Below, one piece after another: positions 1 through 13,600 of a stretch of DNA of 64,000 bases. Under the pieces are notes generated by a model, which made no database searches, was not told the DNA's origin, and saw only the letters and a list, made by a program, of their open reading frames with translations. The stretch is from Aphidius gifuensis (Eukaryota > Arthropoda > Insecta > Hymenoptera > Braconidae), in NCBI RefSeq assembly GCF_014905175.1, contig NC_057789.1, positions 15,304,876-15,368,875 on the forward strand, in the 5' to 3' direction. Within the stretch, counting starts at the first letter, position 1. Each line of letters starts with the position of its first letter. The position numbers were made by a program, and so were the translations under genes.

Positions 1-1522
1 AAATAAAAGTAAAACTTTTTTGTCCCTTTAATTTTTGCAATTACGTTAACAGTTTTCGAGTAGAAAGTATGCAAAAGGTGGTATATTCTTCGAAAAATCC
101 TCAAAAATCGAAACTAAAAGTCAAAATTTTTTGAAAAGAAAAGAGAAAAAAAAACACGTGGAATTAGCCACTATGTATATATGTATAGGAATTGGTACTG
201 ACAAGGGGTGCTAGAAACGTTGAAAGAAAACTGACTTGATATAGAAACGAATAAACTCTGTAATAATGAATACATCATTACTGGTCGTCGTAAATTGTGA
301 CGAGACGACATCATTAGATGGAGCAGTATAGTCACTTGATCGTTGTCACTTAACTAAGCAACACCGTATATTATTTGTAAAATAAAAGAAATATTGGTTA
401 GCACTACCTCAAAATAAGATAATAAATAGTCTGATCATATGTGTGTGAATAGTGTAAATGTTTAAACAAATATCGAAAGTAAATGAAATGAACAGTTTAT
501 AAATATATAAAGAATATTAAAGCAGAGAGATAATTTTTGTGTAATAATAGGAGTAATCTTAAATTATTTATTTCGTGTATTTTTTATTTTATTCTTGTAA
601 TTGATATAATTTATTATTCATTTTCTTACAAGCGCATTATTTTATTGTACAAGTAATGGGGCGTAATTCAAAATCAATAAAAATTATGAAATAAAAGAAT
701 AACACCACACAACTTTATGTAACAACAATAATCTCAAAAAATCAATTCATTAAAAAAAACTTAATATTTATAAATTCACTTGGTAGAATCTGACAGAATC
801 TGCCAGATTATTTTTACCAGGGTTTTGACATTACGAATCCGATATTAAGGCGAATATCCTCGGTAGATTCTTGGTGGTTGAAAAGAACTCCAACAGAAGA
901 CCCTACTGGCTCTTATGGATAGACTCTATCCTCTTTTTGGCCACTAAAAAATCGACGTAATGTCTTAGCTAGCACACTGATCAAAAAAATTAACGTGACC
1001 ATAATTTTTACTAGCTTGTAGCAGTTTTTGATTTTTTACATATAAATAAGGCTGAAAATTTGACAATTGTTTTCAAGAAGAAGATAACATAAGTGCTCTT
1101 TCGTCATACCGAGATACTTTTCTACAATGGCGGACAACAATTAAAAAATCAAATATTATTGAGAGAGGAATCGAATTACTGCCACTTTTAAAATTCCATT
1201 TTAAATATACATATGAAGAAAAATATTCATCAAAACAAAATAAAAACTAGCCGATATAAATAAATTTAATAAATTGGAGAAATCAAATAGGATGACTAAT
1301 TTTCACAATTAAAAAGACTAAGTCTATTGAAACAGCATAAGAAGTGATTTACAATTCTTTAAAATAGTATATAATGTACATCAAGTGATCAATTGATCAT
1401 GGGATTTATAAAGATAAGAACATTTTATTCATTTTTTCGAATAACTTTCTTATTCCATCTCAGTGGTTCTTCTTCCAATAAATATTGGACGTATAATTGG
1501 ACAAAAGTGAAGCCATTATCCA
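1..1522. other. AT-rich region downstream of Pkn, no gene seen
   Basis: This stretch lies beyond the Pkn stop codon. I see no reading frame with recognisable protein similarity, no tRNA-like sequence and no clear inverted repeat. Its proximal part is presumably Pkn 3' UTR. Confidence 0.5.
1424..1429 (-). terminator. Candidate Pkn polyadenylation signal
   Basis: AATAAA read on the minus strand, about 94 bases past the Pkn stop codon, is the first canonical hexamer I find there. In DNA this AT-rich, chance occurrences are common, so the assignment is tentative. Confidence 0.35.
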
Positions 1523-1666
1523 TTAGCACCAATCAGCCATATACGTAAAATCTTTGAAGAGGCTTTGTTCAATGTCATCCAAAGGTCGTGGATCTTTTGG
1601 TGGCGTCAAGTGAGGTTTTTCAGAAGTAAACTCTTCATCAAAGTTGCTCACATCTTCAACAGAATG
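1523..1666 (-). CDS. Pkn: Pkn exon 10, C-terminal tail and stop
   Basis: Encodes HSVEDVSNFDEEFTSE, the turn motif HLTPP, the hydrophobic motif FKDFTY and the terminal ADWC, then TAA. The DWC ending is characteristic of PKN2-type kinases. Confidence 0.95.
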   Translation of the reverse strand, partial: HSVEDVSNFDEEFTSEKPHLTPPKDPRPLDDIEQSLFKDFTYMADWC

Positions 1667-4600
1667 CTAGAATACAAAAAAACGAGAAGAAATTATTACA
1701 TTGTAGTACATTCAGAATTTAAATTTAATAATGAGAACAATTCTGAAGACATACGATGACTGGAACAAAAGGTGGCTTAACACGCCGAAGAAGAAGATCG
1801 TCCCACGCAGTGTGTCTGAAGAAAGCTTGTTTTTTAACATCTTCAGCGTCTCGTTCGCTACTTCCAAGTCTCCGGTCAGGATTTTTTCTAAGTAACTGTT
1901 ATAAAAAAAAAGTTCATCTAAATTGTCAAAAGTTATACTTATACTTGAAATTTTAATTTTGCTTACTCTTCTCATAATTGCAATAGCCTCAAGTGACAGA
2001 CATCTTGGATATCTTACTTCGTCGTTAACGATTGAATCAAAAACTTCTTCCTCATCATCACCAGGAAAAGGAGATTCACCAACCAGCATTTCAAATATTA
2101 AAACGCCAAGTCCCCACCAATCAACAGCTCTAGTGTATGAAGTTTCTGTGAGTACTTCAGGAGCAAGAAATTCGGGAGTTCCACAAAAAGTTCCTGTTCT
2201 ATCACCGAAACCCATTCCTTCTTTGCACAATCCAAAATCAGCAATTTTGACGTAGCCTTCAGTATCGAGAAGAAGATTATCGAGCTTCAGATCTCGATAG
2301 ATAATTTTATTTTCGTGTAAATATTGAAGACCAAGAACAACACAGGCTGAATAGAATACTGCTCGGGATTCACCAAATACATCTGCATGTATATGCATCA
2401 TCAAATCACCACCAGCAGCATATTCCATAACAAAACATACATGTGCCTGAAAAAAATAAAACAAAATAAAAAATAAATAATACGCCGTTTTTAACCTCGG
2501 TTTGGAAGCAAGAAAAAAGATTGACAAGGAATGGATGTCTAGTAGTATTGGCAACCTCGAATATTCTTTTTTCCGAGAGTAAAGACTCCACTTCATCTCT
2601 TACAATAATATCGCCTTTTTTCAGAGCTTTTATTGCAAAATATTCACCAGTGTTCTTGTATTGAGACAGAATGACTTTGCCAAAATGACCACGACCTAGA
2701 ACGGAGAGTAGTCTAAAGTTGTCCAACGTAATTCCAGTCACTTTTGAATGTTTTCGAGATTCATATGCACTATCTCGATACTGCATGGATTTTCCTGGCA
2801 TCTCGTATCCAGCCTATAAAAATGTTATTGTAGAGTGATAAAATTCCAATTATTATAAGTCATACTATTGAAAGCCTTTCCAAACAGCAAAGTTAATGAG
2901 AGTTTTTTTGCATTATTCAAGCGTTATTAAGTCATAAGAGTTATCGAAATTCGGAGGTATTATATCAGAATCTATTAAATTTTTTTTTTTAATTTCAATG
3001 ATAACATATGCTCGTATTAAAGATAAATGGATTTTTAGTATGAAAGAATAAATCATAGTCGAATGAAGGCTCATTTTGTTAACAAATCCGAAAAAAAATG
3101 TTAAATTACTTTTTTGCTTATTATTTTTTTTACATATATCATAACACAACTTACAACACATAATAAAATATTCTTTTTCGATGTATGTATTACCTTAATA
3201 ATAATATGATAATAATATAATAATAATAATACGATAGAAAATAAATACCGACTGAAGATTAGTTCTTTGTTAAATTTTTTTTATTTTAATTTTTATTTTT
3301 CCTTAAGTATTTATTATGAAACTTTACTTTATTAATTCGAATATGATTTTTTTTTTAAATGTCATGCTTTATAAAAACAGAAATATGCGTCCCGTCACGT
3401 AGATGCGCTCGTGGCTCTGTGGGAAAGTCGTTAGGTGTAAGATATCGTGGTTTGCGTCAGTCGAGGGTTCAAATCCTTTCATGAGTTATAAGTTTAGGAA
3501 AAAAAAACATTGTTGACAATGTGAAATTTACACTGTTCTTCGGTTGATTAACAAAAGTATTGTCAAATGAATAATTTTTTTTTTATCAGAAACTTGGAAA
3601 AAAAAACGAACTTCCCCCGCCGGGAATCGAACCCGGGTCTTTTGCTTACCGGGCAAACGCCTTGACCTCTCGACCACAGGGCTTCTTATTTTTTCTAAGT
3701 TTCATCAAGTTAACTCCGACGTCCTTCTACACGGAGAAAAATTTACATTTTTTTTTAATATAATACCATAGCAATTTTTGCGTTGTGTTACAGTGAGCTG
3801 GAACCATAAGAGCATCATATTAAATTTTGAGACAGGCCATAGCAATTTTCATTGAAAAACGCCACTTATTGGCCGTACGACCTTTCGCGATGTACCATAG
3901 TAATTCTTGCGATGGGCAAACGCAAAATTTATTATGTTTATAAACGCTCGTAAAAAAATATTGTAAAAAAACATTTTCAAGCCTAGGATTTGAACCCCAT
4001 ATCATCGGGATGCAAATCCTACGAGTTATCCGCTGCGCCACAACAACGTATCTGTAAGGGAAATATTATTTGTTTTACATTAACAATTTGAAAATAAGCA
4101 AAGTCACGCCTGCGCAGTCGACTAAAAAGTGGGACAGCTGACATTTCTGAGTCCTTCATCAATTTTGCTATGGCCCATTGTAATTTTAAATTTGTATTTG
4201 TTAGTGACACCTACAGGAAATCCAAGAAAGTTATTAAAATTACTATGGTACATTGTAAATTTTCAGAGGATCATTTTAATCTTGTCCATAACAACAAAGT
4301 AAAATTTAGAAATAAACAAAGCAAAAAAAGAAAAAAATATTTTTTGCTATGGTGCAATGTAATTTTTAGACTGGATTATTTTAAATTTTAAATTTGGTTT
4401 CTGTAAAAATTTCTTTATGCGTTGTAATTTTTTCATCGGGGAATAGCAAAAAAAAAACATGACAAAATCGCTATGGTACATTTTAATTTTTCAAGACTAC
4501 AATTGTTTTTTTTTCGTTGAAATGACAGTAAATTTTTTAATAATCATAATATGGTTCTATGGTAATGTGGCACCATAGTAATATTGAGTGAAATTTTTCT

Positions 4601-7600
4601 CCGTGTATTCGTCAATTCATTTTTTACATAAGCATTATTTTTAAGACATACCCCCGAAAATTTTGGTAAGTTTTACCTCAATTTAAACCGCAGTTTGCGG
4701 TCATAAATCATAATTAACTCGTGAGTTCTCATATAGCCAGTTTTGCTTGTGCCACTATGCCTAAGCTAACTTTAGGTACCTATTTAATATATGGAGAAAA
4801 TGATTTAAAATGAACAAGGAGTCTAGAATGTGCACTTTTTAAAAAAATAAAATTCGCCTTTATTATCATTATTAACATGTCGTCAACAAAAAAATTATTT
4901 ATCACCATTAACAACAAGATTCATTTTCGTCATCATTAAAAAAATTTACTTTTATCAAAAATTCAAAATCAGCCATTATCACCAACATCAAACGCAGAGT
5001 CATCGAACCGTTAAAAGCCTTGTTCAAGACGTCTGCAGCATATCACTTTAATGACTCTTATGAAGAAAAAAAAGTGATAAAATATTTAAGAAACATCTAG
5101 ACAACAATAACTGTGAAGAATAACTAACCTTCCAGTTTATTATCAGAAAAAAATAACTGGAAAAAAAAAAATTGATGTTCCATCCCGTAAAAATATTTCA
5201 ACAAGTGGTGATCTTGCAAATTCAATGCTGGAAAAAAAATGAAATTAATAAAGATCTGGTAACGTTTGTTGGGGCGTGTGGCACGCGATACCGTTGAAAA
5301 TTAAAAACTTTAAGGCCGTGTTGAATTTCATCTGTTGATGAATGAAATGATTTTCAATAGTTAATTAACGATAAAATCATTCGAGAATTTCGATTTCAAC
5401 GAGATACATTTTTTTTTTATCTTTCTCCAATTCAATTATTAATTTTTTGTTGAAGTTACGTAAAACTAAGGCAAGTTTCTATCTTTGAAAAAAAAAACTA
5501 CGGAAAAAGCAAAAAAATTATATTTTTTATTATATTATGAAAACTATTATTTATAAAAAAAAAAATTTTTAAGTAAAAGTTGTTTATCTTTTTCTCTATT
5601 CAGTCCCTTTTTTTTTTTTTTACTAAAAACTGAATAAAAAAAACCCAAATGTGATGAATAGATCAAAATTTTCTCAGAGAGGCGATAGATTTTCCAAGTA
5701 CGCATGTTTTGAGCCTGAAACAAAGTCTCTATTACAATTTTATCACGAGTTATAGCTTGCCTAAAAAATGAAAACGGCACAAGCTATAACTCAGAGTAGT
5801 CGCAGAGGCTTTATATTAGGTTTAAAATATAATTTCCTACCGTTTGCCCTTATTTGGTTTACTCCTTCTTGACTATCTACAGATATGGATATGTTCAAAT
5901 TGGTCGGCGCAAAACTTGATTTCTGCGTGTAGAGCTCTTGAGAGAAATAGAAGGGGTGAAAATAAAAAGAAATCTAGGGAAGTTGGAAATTTACCAGGAA
6001 ATCGGCATAAGAATATACATCTGATAAAGAAATTGTAATGCACCAGCGTTGCCAGACGTCCAGAATTGTTTGGATTCTTCCAGACATTTCGGTGGGTGTC
6101 CAGATACCAGACACTGTATTATTTTTTTTCAGATATTTGTTTTTGAATATTTTGCTAGTAATTTTTTTTTCCAAAACTACCAATCTACTATAACAACTGA
6201 AAAGTACCCATTGGACCAATTACAATAATTGTTCTGGTTTCCATGTTTACGGCGGGTTATTATATGACCAGTATGGTGTTTTTTTTCTTACAATAGTATA
6301 CATGTGATTCTCGGTGCGGCTACCAACTATTCTTTTGTTTTTAAAAAGTTTTATTCGTTGATTGTTGGAAGTGCCTGAAAATGCCAAATTCATAATAATA
6401 CAATTCCCTCTGTTGTAAGAAAAAAAAAAAACGGGTATAAAACTTTCTTTCTCTATTTCTTAAACGAGATTGTATTGAAAAAGTCAAGTCACTTGATCAA
6501 GTAAATTTCAAAGATCTTTATAATCAATTGCCAATTGTCGAAATTTACTCAAAATGTTTAATACAAACTCGAATCATGGAAGGTCAATGTGAGCTGAACG
6601 AAAGAGAACTTCATGACTTTAGACTGAGAACTAATTCGTTTTATATTAATGCACTTAATGGTATTTCTGAACGTTCAAATTTTGCTGATATTCTTTAAAT
6701 AAATATAAACGAATGTCTATCATCAAACCTCACAAAATTATCAGTGAACCAGCTTTTTATATTGCCGTACTTGTAAAAGAATTTCCAAAGCTTGTTGGTA
6801 AAGAAAAAAACCGTGAATGGCGTGAATTATTAGTATATGGTTTTGGAAAAAATTATACGCAGCTGATGCATTAAAATTATGGACTATGGTTTATAATTTA
6901 CAATATGGTGATGGTCAACAACTGTTTCCTAATTTAACAAGCTTCATTTTCAACTTGATGATTTACCTCATTCAACTGCAGTAGAGTAGTAAAACGTATC
7001 TTCTCTCAATTAAATTCAAATAAAACTACTCTTCGAAACCGAATGGAAAATGGAACATTGTCAGGTATCATGCACACTCTAGCTTTGCTGGAAGGAAAAA
7101 AAGCTACTGAACTTGATATTTTAAAAGACCTTCTTGCAAAACACAATTCAGCAATGAATATTTATGAGAAATAGCTAAGGAAAAGATGATCAAGTTATTT
7201 CTCTAGATATTGCATGTGCTTTGCTAACGAATTTTTGAATTTATATTTGATGAAAAGCTATAATATATATTCATTCAAATTTATTAAAATAGCTATAATA
7301 TGTATTGTTGTTTTATCAACCTATCTACTTTACCATGTGGACTATAAATTTAATAGCAATATTAATGTAAATTATTATTAATGTTGAAAATATTATTAAT
7401 ATATTTTTTGTTATATATGAATAAATATATTTATTATATTTATAAAAAATTAATAATAAAAAATTTTGCACTAATAGGTGTTTCTATAATAAAAAATATA
7501 ATCAAATAGGGTTTTTAATTTTTCAAACCATCCAAACAAATCTAGACTTTTGCTCAGCCCCTTCTGTAATTCTCTTTCAGACTAGAGCAGAGTGAAGCCA

Positions 7601-10600
7601 TAGATGATTTTTACCTCGCAAGTGACGGAAATCTCTTATACCCACTCCATACGGCGAGCACAAAATGTCGGACTGATAAAACCTCTGTGGCTTCACTCTG
7701 CTTATACCCAGTCTATTTCAGACAGTCTGGCAGCGCTGTAATGCACCAAAAAATGATGTACTATACATAGAAATGGGACGGTAAAAAAGAAGAATTGAAG
7801 AGATTTCGTAGTGTGGATTCAAATGACAAAGAATAAAAATATGCTAAAAAAGAAAAATGAAGAAAATATTAGAGATAGTTTAAAAGTGATGCAATGCAGG
7901 TATTGCAGAAGTGAAAAAAGAAAAGGTAAAAGAATACATGAAAAAAACGTGACATAGTGATATTACAAGAAACATGGTTAGCAAGTGAGAAAGAGAGTGT
8001 AGTATTGAGTGAGCACTGCGACAAGTAGTGGGCAAAAGTGGCTGTAAAATAAAAAAAATATAAAAATAGCTATTCTTGACTCAATTATTCGCTAATTATC
8101 CCGAGCGACTGGGATGACTATTCCGTTGCAGAACATGGAAATTCAGCCTGTTTATGGCTTTATTCGTATCTTTCTCAATGGTTTTCATCAAACGACTATG
8201 CCGCTTTCGAGCGTTTCCATGTAGGTGGGACAATTAAGTCAAAAGTAGCTATCCTGGTTGGTAATTACAAAAATTGTTAGCGACAACAATCGTAGCAACA
8301 AAAAAAAAACACAAATCATATTGCGTCAACAGTTGAGTTAGTTAAGGCTCGGTTTTAGAATAAGCTAACTTGATTCAATCGGACCTAAGATTCATTAATT
8401 TTTGAGTTCTTTTTTAGTTAACAAAGACATCACATTAGATAATATCAAATTCAATTTTTTTATACGAACGCTCTTTATCTACCTTATCTTCGGGAAACTC
8501 GATAACAGGTTGGGGCGAAGAAGTGCGTGGTAATGATGGTGCTATCAGCTGAGGAAGCGGTTCCGTCACGAGCGGCCTCAAGTTTGCAACAAACTCATTT
8601 TTGTTGTGCAGAAAATCGAATTCCATAAGTGCAGTCTGCAATTACATATTCATTCTAACTGATTATCACCTCACTGCATATTTATTGTCTTCTATGTTAA
8701 CCGTGTCATAGAAGATATATTTGATCCAAATTTGATTTGGAGCAATAAATTTAACTTTAGTTAAATATATTCTAATTCATACAACATTATAGTCGTACAA
8801 CTTTATACACAAAGAGAAATTCACAGCAAAAATACAGAAAAAAAAGCTTTTTTATTAATAAATTAAATGAGATGACATAAATATATGGGAAAAAAATTTT
8901 AAAAAATTAAGAATTTTTTATAACAGAAAAAGGGTTAACTGCCTCCAAGTGCCTTCATGGCTAGAGACTTTATATTTTTTTTTACAGGTGTATTTCGATG
9001 TTCAATAAATTATCACGCCCTCACTTTTATCAATTTAACCTTTTGAGAGACTTAGGAATTTTTTTTTTTCGATTTTAAATTAAAGAAAGGGTTAACTATT
9101 TCCGAGTAATTTTGATTAGCGAGTTCGTGAATCCTTTAACGTCGTTTATTGTAAATATTCAATTATTCTTTACTATAATTTAATCAATTTATCCTATTTT
9201 ATCAAATTTTTAAGCTCGGGGCTCCAGCATCTAATATGCTTTTGTCTCCGAAGCTGACCTGACTGCCAACTTCAGCCCCGTTAAGAGCTTTTATTCAGTT
9301 CTGGTGGCTAATCATGCAACTACACTGAAAAAAATTTTTTCTATTTATAAGACAAAAAGTTCTTAATAATAGAATAGTATATTTTGTTACAAGTGCCCAG
9401 GCAGAGAGTGTGCTCACAACGAATTTCGAGGGGCAAGCACGAGCCTTGGCAAGTGTTTCCCCTCCAAATGAGTTGTAAGCGGGCTCTCTGATTGGGCACA
9501 TGTATCGAACTATATTTTATGTTACTAGGGACAGTGGGAATAATGTGTGAATTTCCCCCTAATACGCTTTGGAAATTCACACATTATTTCGACTGCCCTT
9601 TCGACATAAAATTTCTTCTTGCAAAAAAATGTATTTGGCTTAAGAAAAAATTGATTTGGATTGAGACAAAGACTTCTTAATCCAAATCATAAAAAATTTC
9701 TTGAATCATAAAAAAAAACGTCTTGGATTATGAACAAATGTGTCTTGGTTCAAGACGTAGTGCTCGTGTTTTCAGAAGTATACTTCTTGAATTATGATTA
9801 GATATGTCTCGGTTCAAGTCATCATTGTTCTGATTCATGAAGAAGTTTTCTTGATGGCGTTTAAATTAAAAAAAAATAATATGGTAATTTTATTGATATT
9901 TGTTAATGTCATAACTTGTAACCGAAATATCTTATCACTGAAGTAAATCGAATAACGATGCGTTTCTATATCGCGCCCGTGGTTAAGCGACTGAAGCACA
10001 GGTTGAGAATAGTTAGGAATTATCGGTCATAGGTTCCAGTCCCTGGAGACGTAATGTCTTGAACCGAGACATATCTATTCATAATCTAAGAAGTATACTC
10101 CTAAAAACACAAACAGTTTGTCTTGATCCAAGACACTTTTGTTCATAACTCAAGAAGTATACTTCTAAAAAACACGAACAGTTTGCCTCGAACCAAGACG
10201 TTTTTTCCATGATTCAAGAAATTTTTTATTAAGTCTTTGTCTTAATCCAAATACATTTTTTTGCAAGAAGAAAACTTTTATCTGGCAGAAGTTTTTTTTC
10301 AGTGTACTAAATTTTACTGTAACCCAAGTAATTTTTGCTTGAATATATACAGCTTTTCTTGCTGTGAATTTCTCTCTGTGCAGCTGCAGCTTTATAACAA
10401 GGCAGAAATTTACGACGGAAAAAAGTCTAGGACATCCCTGATTACCCGGCTCTCATGCCCGTGTCAAGATGAGGCCGGGGATCTTTACTAAGTATAACCT
10501 AGTTTCAGGCTCGGATTTCAGGCTTATGTTCTAGTGTTGGCACAAGCCTGTGTCTCCGGCTTGACACGAGCGTGTATCCCAGGCTTGTAACCAAATAAAA

Positions 10601-13600
10601 AAAATATAATTAATGTACTGATAATATTTCAATAGTTAGTAACTTCATTATTTTACTTAGAATGTTTTATAAGAATAAGTTTTATCAATCCTTAATACAC
10701 AGTCTTTGCATGAGCCTGACACGATAGTTGAAGCCTGAGAGTTTCTATTTATAATATATATAAAATTTAAACATAAACACAGCAAAAAAAATATTTTATA
10801 TTTGATAACAAAACTTCTTGAAAATAGAAATTTCGTTCTAGGAAATTTTTAGTTTTGAAAGAAGAAAAAAATTCTTGTTATGAATGGAAAACTTCTTGTT
10901 AAAAGACAAAAAAATTCTTGAAACATGACAGATTTAAATTTACGCATCAGGAATTTACCTCTAAAAAAATCTTTTTGTTCTCACTTCAAGAACAGCAGTT
11001 CTATATTTTAGAACACAGCTTCTTAAAAAAAAAATCTAAAAAGGTCTTGAATATAGACGCATACTTCTTAAAAAAAAATTTTTTGGTTCTCACTTCAAGA
11101 ACAATAGTTCTAAATTTTAGAACAAGAGTTCTTGTACGAATCAAATTGTGTCTTGAATTGAGAAGAAAAAGATTTCTATCGAGTCAAATTTAGATTCAAT
11201 TCAAGAAGTAAATTACTACTGATTTGAATAAATATTGATTTGTAAATGTCATGCTTTATAAGAACAGAAATTTTCGTCCGCCGCGTAGATGCGCTCGTGG
11301 CTCAGTGAAAGACGTTAGGTTTAGGATATCGTGGATTGCGTCGGTCGAGGGTTCATATCCCCTCATAGGTTATAAGTTTAAGAAAAAAAACATTGTTCAC
11401 GATGTAAAATTGCACTGTACTTCTGTTAATTAACAAAAGTATTGTCAAATAAATAATTTTTTTTTTAATTCAAGTAAGTAGTAATTTACTTCTTGAATTG
11501 AATCTAAATTTGACTTGATAGAAATCTTTTTCTTCTCAATTCAAGACACAATTTGATTCTTTCCAAGAACTCTTGTTCTAAAATTTAGAACTATTGTTCT
11601 TGAAGTGAGAACCAAAAAATTTTTTTTTAAGAAGTATGCGTCTAAATTCAAGACCTTTTTATCATTCGTTTCAAGAAGTTTTTTTGTCATTACAAGAATA
11701 ATTTTTCTTTTTTCAATACCAATTTAATTTTATTTCGAATTTAAATCTGTCATGTTTCAAGAATTTTTTTGTCTTTTAACAAGAAGTTTTCCATTCATAA
11801 CAAAAATTTTTTTTCTTCTTTCCAAACTAAAAATTTCCTAGAACGAAAGCTCTATCTGGTAGAACTTTTTTTTTCAGTTAATATAATTCAATTTTATATA
11901 TTTACTTTTGTCAAGCTTCGTGAAAAGCTTAGCAAAACGTCGAGCACCAGCTTAACACAAGCCTGTGTTACGAGAGCTCGTGTGAGATTGGGCAAATCAA
12001 CAAGCACACATTCTTGGATAAAATATTAAGGATCGGCCTGAATATTGAAATCGCGTTCTAAGCCGTACATGCTATTTTCGCCTTTACTCAAAGCCATGCG
12101 ACAGCAATCAAGTCATTTTTTTCACGAGTCATCACGGCAAATATTTTTGTTTTTTCGCTTTAACTATAAAAAAAAGCCTTGTGCGAACGATGTTTTTTAT
12201 GGTCAACCCGTTTTGCTCATTTCATTGATTGAGAGTTGAAAATAAGTATTCCATCAAGGCTTATATCAATTTGTAAATTATTATAAGTTGATTTTGAACT
12301 ATTAATTTCACGAGGTTTTTATTGTTTTATTTAAGCAATTCATGTATTATTACTTAAAATAACTTTGTAATTGTTTATAAATTTCAAAAATAAAAAGTAC
12401 CGATTGTATTTAAGAATAATATATTTATTTTGACTATTGAGGCTTGTGTAAAGCCGGGGGCCATCAAAGGTGACGAGCTTGTGACAATGTCTATATGTCT
12501 TGGATGATTAAGTTAGTAAATAAATAAATAAATTAATTAATTGATAAAGGACGTGAATTATCGAAAATCACAAATATCGAAAAAAAAAATTGAAGATATA
12601 ATTACTTTTTTACGTATTATGTCCAAAAAGCATTAGAACTGCCCTGCCACATCTTCGATACGGGTAGCCTGATCCAATCTGGATCCAGACACAATCAAGA
12701 TAAAAATAACACATATATTAAATTTTTAAATATCTTTATCGTTATTACCGGAATAAAATATGAAGTATTGGCTTCAGTATCGAGATCAAATTCTAAGCCG
12801 TACAAGCCATTTTTTCCGATATTTTACAGCTTAACTATAAAAATGAGCCTTGAACAAGCCAAGTTTTTTTTATAGTTACCCCGTATTGCTCATTTCAACA
12901 GTTATAAGCATTGTAATTAAGTATTCAACTTTACTTTAATTATTAATTATTGAGCATCAGTACAAATATATGAATTTGTTCCCCTGAATCTGAATGAGAG
13001 AGCTATATTCTAGGTATAGCTGGAGTGACATAGAAAAAGGGTACCGAAAAAGTAATTTAAAATTCGCGCTACCGAAAAATCTGATGAAAGCCTTTTTTTC
13101 ATGTAGGGTATATTTTAGGTCGGGTAATTATTATTCAACTAAAAAATTCATTTTTATTTTTCTGCATACTGTTAATTTTTGAGAATTCTCGGACTTTTAC
13201 TCCCGTGTAGGAGAACACAACACGGCCAAGCATCGGCCGATGCTCGGCGAACATCGGCCAATAATCGGCAAACATTAATGGGCCTTTAATGCGCCAAGCC
13301 TGGAGCGTTACGGTAATTTAATATCAGCTGCCATTATAGGCCCAATAATGTTCGCCAAGATTGGCCCGATAAATGGCCCATTAATGGCCCGTTAATGGCC
13401 CATTGATATACCAAGGGTAAGCCAAGAGTAGACCAACCATCAGCCATTATTGGCTTGCCATTAATGGGCCATTAATGCGCCATTAATGCGCCAAGCCTGG
13501 AGCGTTACGGTAATTTAATATCGGCTGCCATGAATGGCCCAATGATGTTCCCCAAGAGTAAACCAAGTATGGCCCATTTATTAATTCCATTGAAAAAAAA

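Larger units (their letters stand above)
6044..7738 (+). mobile_element. hAT transposon, degraded, with 8-bp target duplication
   Basis: Terminal repeats CAGCGTTGCCAGAC and GTCTGGCAGCGCTG are flanked by perfect 8-bp duplications TAATGCAC (6036-6043 and 7739-7746). Size 1695 bases. The CAGNG termini and 8-bp duplication define the hAT superfamily. It holds a decayed transposase and a nested 133-base MITE near its right end. Confidence 0.88.
8806..10382. mobile_element. Outer inverted-repeat element enclosing the 9.3-10.3 kb foldback
   Basis: Left AAGAGAAATTCACAGCAAAA (from about 8815) pairs with right TTGCTGTGAATTTCTCTCT (about 10361-10380). A related end sits at 27096-27125. It encloses the element at 9323-10304, which is probably a nested insertion. 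No transposase is seen. Confidence 0.45.

Noticed and set aside
1712..2596. Single 294-residue minus-strand kinase ORF as one exon
   Set aside because: Reading through includes intron 7 and intron 8 sequence; clean GT-AG sites and PKN homology show three separate exons.
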